64,000 bases of DNA from Paenibacillus sedimenti (GCF_014534655.1 NZ_JACVVD010000006.1:305807-369806), one strand, 5' to 3'; positions 1 to 9,224 are shown, numbered from the stretch's first letter. Notes: generated from the letters alone by a model not told the origin. Program-made: numbers and translations.

Positions 1-96
1 CTTGCACCGGCTTACGTATACTTAGCTTCTGATGACTCCTCCTATGTGGTCGGGCAAGTTATACATGTAAACGGCGGTGAGTACTTCAGTCAATAA
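1..96 (+). CDS. Short-chain dehydrogenase/reductase (SDR), C-terminal end only
   Basis: The window opens inside a reading frame that ends with TAA at 94-96. Its 31 residues read as the last beta strand and tail of a classical SDR: a stretch like YLASDDSSYVVGQVIHVNGG, matching the family pattern of Leu-Ala-Ser-Asp, Gly-Gln, and Val-Asn-Gly-Gly near the C terminus. The catalytic Tyr-Lys and Rossmann parts lie outside the window, so substrate cannot be judged. A ThuA-like gene and a GMC oxidoreductase follow within 60 and 95 bases on the same strand, which suggests a single redox operon, perhaps acting on sugars or polyols (inference). Confidence 0.85.
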   Translation, partial: LAPAYVYLASDDSSYVVGQVIHVNGGEYFSQ

Positions 97-152
97 AACT
101 CTATCGATGAGAGCGCCACAATTTGTTTTGGCGCAACGGAGGAAGAATCCTA

Positions 153-863
153 ATGAAAAATCATTCTTTAATAATTAATATAAACTCGCAACCAACCCGA
201 AATGGTTATCGCAAGCACAAAAAGGCGTTAATCATACAAGGAGGATATCAGCCGCATAAACCAAAAGAAATTGCAGCGATTCTGGCGGAATTACTGCGTC
301 AGGAAAACTTTGAGGTGGAAATTTCGGATACATTGGACATTTTGCTTGACCGGGAGAAATTAATGCGGACGGATTTGATCGTTCCCGATTGGACGCTGGG
401 AACGATCACGCAAGAACAATTGCGTTCCTTCCTTGACGCTGTCAACAACGGAACCGGTGTGGCCGGGATGCATGGCGGTATGGGAGACGCGTTTCGCTGC
501 GAAATCGAATACCAGCTCATGGTAGGGGGACAATTTGTCGCTCATCCCGGAGAAGCGGGAGTAACCTACCAGGTCCACATTTGCAATCGGGATCACCCAA
601 TAATGGCAGGAATTCGTGATTTTACCGTTACTTCCGAGCAATACTACATGCTTGTCGACCCGGCCAACGAAGTGCTTGCAACCACTTTATTCAAAGTGCA
701 TCCCCCGGAAGTTTGGAGAGAAGTGGTCATGCCCGTCGTATGGACAAAAAAATACGGAAGAGGCCGGGTTTTTTATTGTTCTTTAGGACACTCTTTGGAC
801 GTTGTCACCATGCCAGAAGTTCTGACAATGATGAAACGGGGAATGGTTTGGGCTGCCCGATGA
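153..863 (+). CDS. ThuA-like domain protein (trehalose-utilization / glutamine amidotransferase-like fold)
   Basis: A 236-residue protein that looks like the ThuA family. Visible features are a beta strand then IIQGGYQPHKP near residue 26, a central GVAGMHGGMGD loop equivalent to the nucleophile-elbow region of class I amidotransferase folds, HPI after a conserved Asp, and a C-terminal GRGRVFYCSLGHS motif typical of ThuA proteins. ThuA proteins are known in trehalose and sucrose utilization through 3-keto sugars; the substrate here is unknown. The ATG at 153 is chosen over the TTG at 123 because GGAGG lies at 139-143. It ends directly before the GMC oxidoreductase region and follows an SDR, so an oxidative sugar pathway is plausible but inferred. 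Confidence 0.8.
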   Translation: MKNHSLIININSQPTRNGYRKHKKALIIQGGYQPHKPKEIAAILAELLRQENFEVEISDTLDILLDREKLMRTDLIVPDWTLGTITQEQLRSFLDAVNNGTGVAGMHGGMGDAFRCEIEYQLMVGGQFVAHPGEAGVTYQVHICNRDHPIMAGIRDFTVTSEQYYMLVDPANEVLATTLFKVHPPEVWREVVMPVVWTKKYGRGRVFYCSLGHSLDVVTMPEVLTMMKRGMVWAAR

Positions 864-956
864 ATGATCCGATCCGACAAGATTTGGCAAACAAAAAAAG
901 CTGGATACTCTGTAGCGGCCGTAAGGTACAGAAGCAGCTCGAAAGGAAGTGATCGA

Positions 957-2615
957 ATGAGAATATTCATTGCGAATGACGGGTATACCCTGCGGAAAAT
1001 CGCGAATCAACATCAGAAGATTCCAGTCACAGAGCTATTGGCGCTGAACCCGAACATCGAGGATCCTGATCAGAACATTGGCGGCAAACCGGTGAGGCTC
1101 CCCTCGTTAAACGCGGCTGGCATGAGCCGACTATATATTCCTCCCACTTGTCCGCCTACCCCTCCGACAGGATATCTGGATCAATGGATCCCGCTTACCC
1201 CCATAGAGGAGATGGAGAAAACCGATTATGACGTACTCATCATCGGTACCGGGGCGGGAGGCAGTGCGGTTCTTTGGAGGCTATGCGAACAATTGGTGGC
1301 GAGCGGCAAACGGATCGGCATCATTGAAGCGGGCGATCTTTTATTGCCCATGCATGCACAGAATCTCCCTACGATAAATGTGGAGCGTTACGTACAATTA
1401 TTTACAAACCCTAAAATTTCGATACCGATTGGCAAGGGAATCCCGGACTTTCCGGCGGCAACGCTTCTTTATGCGCTTGGGGGGAGAACGTTGTTTTGGT
1501 CTGGCGTCTCTCCTCGCATGCACCCTTCTGTGCTGAGCAAGTGGCCGCTTTCATTGAAAGAGATGAATTATTACTACAATATTGCCGAAGAGGTGATGAA
1601 TGTTAGTCGGGATTACACCAAGGGTTCTTCAATCACGGAAGTCCTCGTGAACCGGCTTAGGAGAGGCGGTTTTATTGAAGCAGCGGGTTTTCCGCTAGCG
1701 GTTGATCTCGCACAGACAAAATATGGACGAATCCATTCCAATGTATTTTTCAGCGCCATGGATTTATTTGCGTATTCATTAAACCGCAGGTCTTTTGATT
1801 TGGCTGTGAATGCCCGAGCAGTGAAGGTACTCCACGAAAATGGGAAAGCTGTCGGCGTAGAAGTGATGAACCCTGACAAGAAATCATTTTTTCTCAAATC
1901 CAGGAACGTGGTCTTTTCGGCAGGGGCTCTTGATACTCCGCAAATTCTTCTTCATTCAGGAATTCAAGGAAGAGCAATCGGTCATTATCTTACCAATCAT
2001 TCTTTTCTTATGGCGCATGGAGTCCTGGACAGAGCGGATTTTTCCGAGCTTTTAGGGACGCTAGGCATTTTAATCCCTCAAACGAACGAGCAGCCCTTTC
2101 AAATTCAACTCTACGGACCTGGGGTCGACTTTTGGTACAGTTATGAAGAACCGCCTTTGCGAAAGGAATTGGAGGTTCGTTTTGAGGGTTTTGGGATCGT
2201 GGAATCGCGGTTTGAGAATCAAGTGTATTTGAATCCGAATATCCGGGATGAATACGGGGTGCCGAAAATACAAATCGATTTCTCCTATAGTGAAAAGGAT
2301 AAAGAAATTATTGATCGGGTTGCGCAGGGGATCAAACAAGTTTCTGAAGTCATTAAAGCGCCTTTGATTACTAGGAACGGCCAGTATGATCTTTGTCTGA
2401 TGCCTGCGGGACAAGATAATCACGTTTCAGGAACTTGCCGGATGAGTCTTGACAGCTACGATGGAGCGACGAACCCCTATGGCGAGGTGTTTGGCGTGAC
2501 CGGTTTATTCGTGGCCGATAATAGCATGCTCCCTCCCATGGGTGCCTCTAATCCGACTTTATCGACAATAGCGCTTGCCATACGTACTGCAGATTACATT
2601 ATGACGAAACTTTGA
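957..2615 (+). CDS. GMC-family FAD oxidoreductase with N-terminal LysM domain
   Basis: A 552-residue two-part protein. Residues 1-50 form a LysM-like module: an opening IANDGYTLRKIANQH, LLALNPNI, and a closing GKPVRLPS. After a proline-rich linker, residues 85-552 are a GMC flavoenzyme: the FAD-binding DVLIIGTGAGGSAV near 90-103, GALDTPQILLHSG in the middle, and a C-terminal block with the catalytic His (NHVSGTCRM) and the second catalytic position (Asn in ASNPTLS). GMC enzymes oxidise alcohols or sugars. The frame stays open upstream to 864, but the ATG at 957 has a GAAAGGAAG ribosome site and starts the LysM module. No signal peptide is visible, so what the LysM part binds, and where, is unclear. 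Co-oriented with ThuA and SDR genes. Confidence 0.85.
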   Translation: MRIFIANDGYTLRKIANQHQKIPVTELLALNPNIEDPDQNIGGKPVRLPSLNAAGMSRLYIPPTCPPTPPTGYLDQWIPLTPIEEMEKTDYDVLIIGTGAGGSAVLWRLCEQLVASGKRIGIIEAGDLLLPMHAQNLPTINVERYVQLFTNPKISIPIGKGIPDFPAATLLYALGGRTLFWSGVSPRMHPSVLSKWPLSLKEMNYYYNIAEEVMNVSRDYTKGSSITEVLVNRLRRGGFIEAAGFPLAVDLAQTKYGRIHSNVFFSAMDLFAYSLNRRSFDLAVNARAVKVLHENGKAVGVEVMNPDKKSFFLKSRNVVFSAGALDTPQILLHSGIQGRAIGHYLTNHSFLMAHGVLDRADFSELLGTLGILIPQTNEQPFQIQLYGPGVDFWYSYEEPPLRKELEVRFEGFGIVESRFENQVYLNPNIRDEYGVPKIQIDFSYSEKDKEIIDRVAQGIKQVSEVIKAPLITRNGQYDLCLMPAGQDNHVSGTCRMSLDSYDGATNPYGEVFGVTGLFVADNSMLPPMGASNPTLSTIALAIRTADYIMTKL

Positions 2616-2720
2616 AACATGCTCGCATTGCATGACCAGATAACAGCTGCGGCCAGCAACCGTGTAAAGGCTAATATTTCGCCTTACCGGTTCTCCGCGC
2701 TATCTGAAAACGGCAAGTTT

Positions 2721-2750
2721 AAGGCCATCCTTTGCGGGATGGCCTTTCTG
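2721..2750. terminator. Intrinsic terminator after the GMC gene
   Basis: A perfect 10-bp stem (arms 2721-2730 and 2737-2746, AAGGCCATCC type, 6-base loop) followed by a T-rich tail. It lies 105 bases after the GMC stop codon. The minus-strand GNAT gene ends just beyond it at 2772, so it may serve both convergent genes. Confidence 0.75.
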
Positions 2751-2771
2751 TAAAATACACTTTTGCAGATC

Positions 2772-3455
2772 TTAATATATAGAAATATCCGTTCCATAAA
2801 GGTGCAACCGAAGGCGTTTTGCAACGGACTGCGAAGAGTAATTATCCCATGATGTACTATATAAAGGAATTCTTTGAGACTGGCGTATAGCTTGGGCCCA
2901 GGAAGATGCTACACGAATGGCATATGCTTTTCCTCGATAGTCCTCCAATGTCTCCACCCCGGCCTCTGCAGCTTTATCGCTATTTCTTGCGCTAAAGCAG
3001 ACAGATACCGCTATGTTGTTTTCCGTCACCATATAACATGGTTCTCGAAACTTTAGTTCCGATAATAGAGAGGAAAATCCGTGTTCCAAGAAAAATTTAT
3101 TGTCCTCAGTGACCAAGGTAGCGTCCGTGTAATCCGTTACGATTTCATTAAATGCATAAGCAGGGCCAATCCAAAAGCCGCTAATTCCTTTATCCTTTTC
3201 TAACACGTTAATCACATTGGCCAGCTGCTCAGTCGGTTCGTCCCTATCCATTATTTGCAATATGTCACGGACTACCTTATTTGGAACATCGCTTCGGAAT
3301 CTTATAACGCGGCCAGTATTGGTTTGCCCCCAAAAAAATCGAGGTGCTGGCTGGTTCACATGCTCATTAATTGTTATGATACGTCCAGCATGATCATGAA
3401 CATATAGAACTTCTGCTTGAATTTTCATTAATTCTAAATGGTTGTACAAAAACAT
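2772..3455 (-). CDS. GNAT-family N-acetyltransferase
   Basis: A 227-residue protein whose C-terminal half looks like a GNAT acetyltransferase: CFSARNSDKAAEAGVETLEDYRGKAYA is the usual beta4-alpha3 stretch (a core strand with Ser/Cys-Ala-Arg, then a Gly-Val-Glu-Thr-x-x-x-x-Arg-Gly-Lys/Arg segment for acetyl-CoA binding), followed by an aromatic Ser-Trp-Asp-Asn motif near residue 205. Proteins of this type are often annotated as GNAT or FR47-like. The substrate is unknown. The start at 3455 has AGGAGG only two bases upstream; Met10 at 3428 is an alternative with no clear ribosome site. It is monocistronic, convergent with the GMC gene, and separated from the ara operon by a terminator. Confidence 0.7.
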   Translation of the reverse strand: MFLYNHLELMKIQAEVLYVHDHAGRIITINEHVNQPAPRFFWGQTNTGRVIRFRSDVPNKVVRDILQIMDRDEPTEQLANVINVLEKDKGISGFWIGPAYAFNEIVTDYTDATLVTEDNKFFLEHGFSSLLSELKFREPCYMVTENNIAVSVCFSARNSDKAAEAGVETLEDYRGKAYAIRVASSWAQAIRQSQRIPLYSTSWDNYSSQSVAKRLRLHLYGTDISIY

Positions 3456-3562
3456 TACCTCCTCTTTTGTGAGTCATTCACCCTTTCCCAGTATTTAATA
3501 ATCATCAAAAATCACTCGCCCTCTCCATAGGGCGTAGCACCGCCCCCGCTTACAGTAAAAAC

Positions 3563-3624
3563 AAAGAAACCGTTTCTTAGTAAATTGGCGTGCGATCAGC
3601 CATTTACGAAAGAAACGGTTTTTG
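3563..3624 (-). terminator. Long hairpin terminator of the araBDA operon
   Basis: Arms at about 3563-3588 and 3599-3624 form a long imperfect stem containing AAACCGTTTCTT paired with AAGAAACGGTTT, around a roughly 10-base loop. On the minus strand a T-rich stretch follows. It lies 120 bases after the araA stop codon and is unusually long for a simple terminator. Confidence 0.7.
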
Positions 3625-3746
3625 TACATTGGGCTCAAGGAAGCGGCGACGGTTCCAGCTAGTCCGGTATTCCATTACGGGATCCGCCATCAGTTCTGAA
3701 CTCCTCGATTGTCTCGGGTCCGCCTTCTTTTCGCCTTAATTATAGA

Positions 3747-5171
3747 CTACTTAATAACGACGTATTCCAAGTTAACCAGCTTGGCGTAAGTTACGATTTG
3801 GTCTGTCGTCAGGTTCAAGGAAACGACGGTATGATGGCCGCCGCCATTCTCGATCCAAGCTTTCACGCCATCCTGGAAGTTCGGCTTCACCGTCCACAGG
3901 ACGCGAGCGACAGGAAGGTTAGGAGCCGGAACCGTCGGCTCGAATGCGGAAACCTCGTTGATCAGTAATTTATAATGAGTGCCGAAGTCCGCCATGGATA
4001 CGACGACGCCTTCGCCAGCTTTGCCGTCGAATACGAGGCGCGCTGGATCTTCACGATCGCCGATTCCGAGCGGGGAAACAATGATTTTCGGCCTGTTGCT
4101 TGCCAAGGACGGATCTACCTCTAGCATATGGGATTGTAGGATGGCTTCCTGACCGGCTGCCATCTCGTAGGTGTAATCCTCCATGAAGCCCGTGTTTTGA
4201 TTGCGGCTCATCACTTTCAGCAAGCGATCGAGCGCTGCCGTCTTCCAGTCGCCCTCACCGGCAAAGCCGTAGCCCTGCGCCATTAGACGTTGGACGGCAA
4301 GACCGGGAAGCTGTTTCATTCCATGCAAATCTTCGAAGTTCGTCGTGAAGGCATTATAACCTTTCTCGTCGAAGAAACGTTTGAGGGCGATTTCATAGCT
4401 TGCTTGGACTCTTACGCTTGCTTCCCAGGCTTCTTTGCTGTTCGTGCCGTAATCGAATTCGTAGAGCTCCGCATACTGGGCCATCAGATCATCGACTTCC
4501 TGCTCTTTAACAGCATTCACGTATTGCACGAGGTCGCCGATGCCGAAGTAGTCCACGGTCCATCCGAATTGAATTTGGGCCTCGACCTTGTCCCCTTCCG
4601 TTACGCCAACATTGCGCATGTTGTCGCCGAAACGAGCGACTTTGATATTGAAGCTTTCATTATAGGCAACCGCTACATCCATCCAATCCGCAATCTGCTG
4701 CTGCACTTCCGGACGTTCCCAGTAGCCTACGACGATTTTATTTTGTTTCTTCAGACGGGCATTGATGAAGCCGTATTCGCGATCGCCGTGAGCGGCTTGG
4801 TTCAGGTTCATGAAGTCCATGTCAATCGTTGCCCAAGGAATGCTTTCATTGAACTGGGTTGCCAAGTGAAGCAGAGGCTTCTGCAGTAATTTCGTACCGC
4901 GAATCCACATTTTGGCAGGCGAGAACGTATGCATCCATGTGATGACACCCGCCACTTCGTCGCGATAGTTGACCTCTTTCATGATGCTTGTAATTTTATC
5001 GGCGCTGACAGCCAGGTCCTGCAAGACAAGCGGATAAGGGAGCACACCGCTATTATTTAAGGCATCAGTCATCGTCTGCGCGTGAGCTTTCACTTCCGCC
5101 AGCGCTTCTTCCCCATACAGATGTTGCGAACCTACGACGAACCAAAACTGTTTAGCTGCTGTTGTTGACAT
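3747..5171 (-). CDS. araA: L-arabinose isomerase
   Basis: Converts L-arabinose to L-ribulose in the cytoplasm, the first step of arabinose use; the family uses Mn2+. The 474-residue protein begins with [14 protein letters not shown], diagnostic for AraA, and carries [11 protein letters not shown] (catalytic Glu region near 300), EDYTYEM and [11 protein letters not shown] (second Glu and metal His), and a C-terminal [11 protein letters not shown] with the last metal His. The length fits the family. Start is the ATG at 5171: the more upstream ATG at 5180 overlaps the AGAGGA ribosome site. It is the last gene of araB-araD-araA, 42 bases after araD, and is followed by a long hairpin terminator. 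Confidence 0.97.
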   Translation of the reverse strand: MSTTAAKQFWFVVGSQHLYGEEALAEVKAHAQTMTDALNNSGVLPYPLVLQDLAVSADKITSIMKEVNYRDEVAGVITWMHTFSPAKMWIRGTKLLQKPLLHLATQFNESIPWATIDMDFMNLNQAAHGDREYGFINARLKKQNKIVVGYWERPEVQQQIADWMDVAVAYNESFNIKVARFGDNMRNVGVTEGDKVEAQIQFGWTVDYFGIGDLVQYVNAVKEQEVDDLMAQYAELYEFDYGTNSKEAWEASVRVQASYEIALKRFFDEKGYNAFTTNFEDLHGMKQLPGLAVQRLMAQGYGFAGEGDWKTAALDRLLKVMSRNQNTGFMEDYTYEMAAGQEAILQSHMLEVDPSLASNRPKIIVSPLGIGDREDPARLVFDGKAGEGVVVSMADFGTHYKLLINEVSAFEPTVPAPNLPVARVLWTVKPNFQDGVKAWIENGGGHHTVVSLNLTTDQIVTYAKLVNLEYVVIK

Positions 5172-5213
5172 CTTAATCATCCTCTTTTCTGTATTTTATA
5201 TTGGCTAAGGCTA

Positions 5214-5909
5214 TTACTTCTGCCCGTAGTAGGCATCTTTCCCGTGCTTCCGAAGATAGTGCTTATCCAGAATGCCTTGCGGGAGTTCTTTGGCAAAATT
5301 GTTCAATTGCCGCGCGTACAGATTCATTTTGCACACTTCCTCCAGCACGACGCTGTTCACGACCGCCGACTTCACGTCTTTCCCCCAAGTGAAAGGCGCA
5401 TGTCCCTGGAGCAGGACGGCCGGGATCGCCATGACATCCAATCCGCGCTTCTCGAACGTTTCGATAATAACTTGACCCGTCTCCGCTTCGTATCCCCGGT
5501 CAACCTCCTCTTGGTTCAAGAAACGGGCGCAAGGCACGGCGCCATAGAAGGTATCCGCATGCGTCGTTCCCATGACGGGTACGTCCAGTCCCGCTTGCGC
5601 CCAGATAGTTGCCCAGGTCGAGTGGGTATGCACAATGCCGCCGATTTGCGGATAATGTTTGTACAACACGGCGTGAGTCGCGGTATCGGAGGAAGGTCTC
5701 AACTCTCCCTCGACCACCTTACCGTCAAGATCCACAACTACCATGTCGCTTGGTTTCATCTTTTCATAGCTGACTCCGCTCGGTTTGATCACGAACAGGC
5801 CGCTTTCCCGATCGATGGCGCTCGCATTGCCCCAAGTAAATTTTACGAGTCCGTGCTTCGGCAAATCCAGATTCGCTTGATATACCTCTTCTTTCAGTTG
5901 TTCTAACAA
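5214..5909 (-). CDS. araD: L-ribulose-5-phosphate 4-epimerase
   Basis: Converts L-ribulose 5-phosphate to D-xylulose 5-phosphate, linking arabinose to the pentose phosphate pathway. The 231-residue protein shows the class II aldolase/AraD fold signatures: FTWGNASAID near 24-33, KPSGV, SSDTATH near 74-80, the zinc ligands in VHTHSTWATI (two His, near 94-101) and a third His near the C-terminal third (LQGHAPFTWG). It starts with TTG at 5909, with GGAGG seven bases upstream and only two bases after the araB stop codon, so it is translationally tied to araB. Middle gene of araBDA. Confidence 0.96.
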   Translation of the reverse strand: MLEQLKEEVYQANLDLPKHGLVKFTWGNASAIDRESGLFVIKPSGVSYEKMKPSDMVVVDLDGKVVEGELRPSSDTATHAVLYKHYPQIGGIVHTHSTWATIWAQAGLDVPVMGTTHADTFYGAVPCARFLNQEEVDRGYEAETGQVIIETFEKRGLDVMAIPAVLLQGHAPFTWGKDVKSAVVNSVVLEEVCKMNLYARQLNNFAKELPQGILDKHYLRKHGKDAYYGQK

Positions 5910-5911
5910 CG

Positions 5912-7528
5912 TTAGTCCCTCCTGTTCTCTAGCAGATGGTCTACTGCGGCCTGTTCGATGGCTAACCCTGCTTGGTATCGTTTGATGAATGCTTGGAACC
6001 CTTTTACATCCGTTGCATCCGGAGCAATCTCCTGTCCTTCGACATCTTTAAAGACCTTCTGCTCGAGGAAGTTATCCAGGCTCTCTTCTTGATCCTTGTT
6101 GATCATATAAGAAGCCAGAAGCGCCATGCCCCATGCCCCGCCTTCGCCAGCCGTGGACATGACCGAGATCGGTACGTTCAGCGCGCCCGCTAAGATTTTT
6201 TGTCCGACGACAGGAGTCTTGAATAAGCCGCCATGTGCTAAAATGCTGTCAATGGCCACTTGTTCGTTTTCGGTCAAAATGTCCAATCCGAGCTTCAATG
6301 CTCCGAAAGCAGTGAATAAGTGCGTTCGCATAAAATTAGCCAGATTAAAGTTGCTTTCCGGCGAGCGAACGAACAACGGCCGACCTTTGTCGATTCCCGT
6401 AATATTCTCGCCCGAGAGATAACCGTAGCTAAGCAAACCTCCGCCATCCGGGTCGGCTTCCAATGCCTTATTCAACAGCACGCTGAACAATTTGCCGGAA
6501 TCTACGCCGTATCCCATGGCTTCGGAGAATTCACGGAACAATCCCATCCAGGCGTTGAGATCGCTGGAGCAGTTGTTGGCATGCACCATGCCAACCGGAC
6601 TGCCGTTCGGCGTCGTGACCATATCGATCTCCGGATAAACCTTGGATAATTCTTTCTCCAATACAATCATCGCAAAAACGGAAGTGCCTACGGAAATGTT
6701 ACCCGTACGCTTTCTGACGCTATTCGTCGCAACCATGCCTGTGCCGGCATCGCCCTCTGGAGGACATAGCAGAATACCAGGCTGCAGATCCCCGGCCAGG
6801 TCCAGAATGCCGGCTCCCGTCTCCGTAAGTTCACCAGCTTGCTCGCCGGAGAGACATACTTTAGGAAGAAGATCCTCAAGCTTCCACGGATAGCCTTTGG
6901 CTGCGATAAGTTCATCGAATTGCTTAACCATCGATGGATGGTAATTACGGCTTGCTTCATCAATAGGGAAGATACCGGAAGCATCTCCGATGCCGATCGC
7001 TTTATTGCCGGTCAACAGCCAGTGAATATATCCAGCCAGCGTCGTTACGAAATCAATGCGAGGCACATGTTCCTCTTGATTTAATATCGCTTGGTACAAA
7101 TGAGCGATACTCCAGCGCTCGGGGATATTAAATTGGAACAAGTCCGTTAATTCCCTAGCTGCCGCGCCAGTTGTTGCGTTGCGCCAAGTCCGAAACGGCA
7201 CCAGCAGCTCACCCGTGCTGTCGAATGCCATATAACCGTGCATCATAGCGGAAAACCCAATCGAACCCACGGTCCGGAGGGTGACCCCGTAATTCCGTTC
7301 CACTTCCTGCTTCATTTCACGATAAGCGGTTTGGAGGCCTTTAATAATATCCTCCTGGTTGTACGTCCAATATCCGTCTTTCAACAGATTTTCCCACTCA
7401 TAACTTCCCGATGCGATGGTCTCGAAACGACCATCGATCAACACCGCTTTGATCCGCGTAGATCCGAATTCGATACCTAGCGAAGTTTCACCCTTGGTTA
7501 TCGCTTCTTTCAAGTCTACATGACTCAT
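5912..7528 (-). CDS. araB: L-ribulokinase
   Basis: Phosphorylates L-ribulose with ATP. The 538-residue protein belongs to the FGGY carbohydrate kinases: an N-terminal [16 protein letters not shown] phosphate-loop region, a central [13 protein letters not shown] substrate loop, and a C-terminal [17 protein letters not shown] adenosine-binding motif. ATG at 7528 is chosen over the in-frame GTG at 7534 because GAGGAG lies about ten bases upstream. First gene of araBDA. Its consensus promoter carries an AraR operator inside the spacer, so repression by AraR and release by arabinose is expected. Confidence 0.95.
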   Translation of the reverse strand: MSHVDLKEAITKGETSLGIEFGSTRIKAVLIDGRFETIASGSYEWENLLKDGYWTYNQEDIIKGLQTAYREMKQEVERNYGVTLRTVGSIGFSAMMHGYMAFDSTGELLVPFRTWRNATTGAAARELTDLFQFNIPERWSIAHLYQAILNQEEHVPRIDFVTTLAGYIHWLLTGNKAIGIGDASGIFPIDEASRNYHPSMVKQFDELIAAKGYPWKLEDLLPKVCLSGEQAGELTETGAGILDLAGDLQPGILLCPPEGDAGTGMVATNSVRKRTGNISVGTSVFAMIVLEKELSKVYPEIDMVTTPNGSPVGMVHANNCSSDLNAWMGLFREFSEAMGYGVDSGKLFSVLLNKALEADPDGGGLLSYGYLSGENITGIDKGRPLFVRSPESNFNLANFMRTHLFTAFGALKLGLDILTENEQVAIDSILAHGGLFKTPVVGQKILAGALNVPISVMSTAGEGGAWGMALLASYMINKDQEESLDNFLEQKVFKDVEGQEIAPDATDVKGFQAFIKRYQAGLAIEQAAVDHLLENRRD

Positions 7529-7674
7529 AATCACGTATCTCCTCTCTCTGTTCGTGGCTTAAACCCAAACGATTGCGAATCGTATAATAGCCTGATTCCG
7601 ATCGAACCGGTCACTCGATGAGACAAACGGACGATTTCGATCGAAAGAAGGCGCTTTCTCTTACTGATAGCCTT

Positions 7675-7703
7675 AGTATATTTTCTGTACGTACATTTGT
7701 CAA
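7675..7703 (-). promoter_or_regulatory. Sigma-A promoter of araBDA
   Basis: Read on the minus strand: TTGACA (7698-7703), a 17-base spacer, then TATACT (7675-7680), a near-perfect vegetative promoter. The spacer contains the 10-base palindrome TGTACGTACA. The resulting leader to the araB ATG is about 140 bases and holds three further palindromes (7569-7583, 7635-7646, 7644-7659) whose role is unknown. The rest of the araB-araR gap (7704-7825) shows nothing else convincing. Confidence 0.85.
7683..7698. promoter_or_regulatory. AraR operator 1 (in the araB promoter)
   Basis: Core palindrome TGTACGTACA at 7686-7695, matching the known AraR operator core of Bacillus (GTACGTAC with A/T flanks). 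It sits between the -35 and -10 of the araB promoter, so binding would block RNA polymerase directly. Confidence 0.8.
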
Positions 7704-7825
7704 TATAGTCTAATAGTTATACTAACATAAGCTGCAATTCCACCCCTATTCGTCTCACCATAGTGTCTTCCTGAGGATAAGTATAGAACTTGTACCATTG
7801 AAATCATAAATAAATATGACTTCAT

Positions 7826-7867
7826 TTGCATTCCATGCAATTTATGTTAGAATATGTACGTACAACT
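7826..7867 (+). promoter_or_regulatory. araR promoter with AraR operator 2
   Basis: TTGCAT (7826-7831), 16-base spacer, TAGAAT (7848-7853), then immediately the palindrome TGTACGTACA at 7855-7864 with A/T flanks. The operator covers the expected transcription start, which implies autoregulation of araR. Its centre lies 169 bases (about 16 helical turns) from operator 1, a spacing that would allow looping (inference). Confidence 0.75.
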
Positions 7868-7897
7868 TATTGAACAACGATGAAAGAAGTGGATTTC

Positions 7898-8989
7898 ATG
7901 AAGCCAAAGTACCAGATCATCATAGATGATATCAAAAGTTATATCCTCTCGGGGACGTACAAAGCAGGCGAGAAAATCCCTTCGGAATTCGCTTTGCAGG
8001 AGGACTACAACGTTAGCCGGCAGACGGTTAGAAAGGCTATTCTGGAGTTATCGAACGAGGGTTTCCTAAGAAGCGAGAAAGGATCCGGCACGTACGTCAG
8101 CACCCAATACCGGTCCAGAACGGGTGGGAAAGCCATGAATAAAACGATTGGCGTCATCACGACCTATATCTCGGATTACATCTTTCCCTCCATTATCCGC
8201 GGCATTGAAAGCCGATTAAATGAAGATAACTATTCCTTGCTGTTAGCCAGTACAAATAACGATATCTCCCAGGAAAAAAAGGCGTTAGAAATGATGCTGT
8301 CCTACGGTGTGGATGGACTGATTATAGAACCTACCAGAAGCAATGTATACAACCCCAATATCGCTTACTACCTGTCTTTTAAGGAGCAGGAGGTTCCGTT
8401 CACGATGATCAATGCCTATTATGAAGAGTTGGAGGTTCCTTTCTTCTGTCTGGATGACGTGCAGTCCAGCTATCTAGCAACTCGGGAGCTGATTGCTAAA
8501 GGACATACCCAGATCGGCATCATCGCGAAAATGGATGATTTGCAAGGGAAGTATAGAATGAAGGGATTTATCAAGGCTCTTGGGGAAGCCAAATTACGGT
8601 TCCAGCAAGAGCATGTGCTTTCTTTCGATACGGCGACGAAGTCGGACCTGTCCGCTAACTTGGAAGTGTATCTGAATGACAATCGGGATGACTTGACTGC
8701 GCTTGTGTGTTACAACGACGAGGTAGGCTTAGAAGTCGTACATGTCTGCAGAAAACTGGGTATCTCCATTCCAGACGAGCTATCCATCATTGGCCAGGAC
8801 AATTCATATATCGCCAAAAACGCGAATATCAAACTAACGACGCTGACCCATCCCCAAGAACAAATGGGACGCGACGCAGCTGACTGGGTCATTAAGAATT
8901 TACAAGGCAAAAAAGACTTGCCCACCAACACCTACTACCAGCCCGTATTAATTGAGGGCGAAACCGTAAAAGCGATCGAAGTGGAATAG
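7898..8989 (+). CDS. araR: Arabinose operon repressor, GntR-type HTH plus LacI-type sensor
   Basis: A 363-residue repressor. Residues 1-70 are a GntR winged helix: PKYQIIIDDIKSYILSG, then GEKIPSE, NVSRQTVRKAILELSNEGFL, and GSGTYVS in the wing. Residues about 80-363 are a periplasmic-binding-protein-like sensor of the LacI/GalR type (TIGVITTYISDYIFPSIIRGIE, then a GVDGLIIEP strand and DELSIIGQDNS). That combination is characteristic of AraR of Bacillus, about 362 residues long. Start taken at the ATG 7898 (Lys-Pro-Lys-Tyr, like the B. subtilis protein) rather than 7880; the ribosome site is weak. L-arabinose is the expected inducer. Divergent from araBDA and autoregulated through operator 2. 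Confidence 0.93.
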   Translation: MKPKYQIIIDDIKSYILSGTYKAGEKIPSEFALQEDYNVSRQTVRKAILELSNEGFLRSEKGSGTYVSTQYRSRTGGKAMNKTIGVITTYISDYIFPSIIRGIESRLNEDNYSLLLASTNNDISQEKKALEMMLSYGVDGLIIEPTRSNVYNPNIAYYLSFKEQEVPFTMINAYYEELEVPFFCLDDVQSSYLATRELIAKGHTQIGIIAKMDDLQGKYRMKGFIKALGEAKLRFQQEHVLSFDTATKSDLSANLEVYLNDNRDDLTALVCYNDEVGLEVVHVCRKLGISIPDELSIIGQDNSYIAKNANIKLTTLTHPQEQMGRDAADWVIKNLQGKKDLPTNTYYQPVLIEGETVKAIEVE

Positions 8990-9033
8990 TCATGGCTCAT
9001 AAAGTGCATCGATATCTTTTTTATGATTGGAAT

Positions 9034-9077
9034 AGAAAAAATGATCTTCTCGTTTTTAGAGAAGATCATTTTTCTGC
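9034..9077. terminator. Bidirectional terminator after araR
   Basis: A 16-17 bp stem: arms 9034-9051 and 9058-9075, with A-rich left and T-rich right ends and a short T-rich loop, 45 bases after the araR stop codon. Confidence 0.85.
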
Positions 9078-9168
9078 TGGCGGAAAGCTTATTCTGTAAG
9101 GCTTTATTGAAAAATTTCGCTAACGGCAAGTTTTCAGTCTGTCGAAATAAAGCCCTCCGTACTTATAC

Positions 9169-9195
9169 AAAAGGTACTCCTAAGGAGTACCTTTT
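9169..9195 (-). terminator. Terminator of terC
   Basis: Perfect 12-bp stem (AAAAGGTACTCC arms at 9169-9180 and 9184-9195, 3-base loop) just after the terC stop codon on the minus strand; the ends are A/T runs so it can act in both directions. Confidence 0.8.
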
Positions 9196-9224
9196 CAACC
9201 CAACGACTCAGCACGAATCCTCCA

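Noticed and set aside
4290..4889. 199-codon plus-strand frame opposite araA
   Set aside because: Antisense shadow of a clear araA; no ribosome site and no recognisable protein.
5244..5906. 220-codon plus-strand frame opposite araD
   Set aside because: Shadow of araD in the antisense frame; codon pattern mirrors the real gene.
7635..7659. Catabolite-responsive element in the araB leader
   Set aside because: The palindromes TTTCGATCGAAA and GAAAGAAGGCGCTTTC are close in style but do not fit the CcpA cre consensus spacing.
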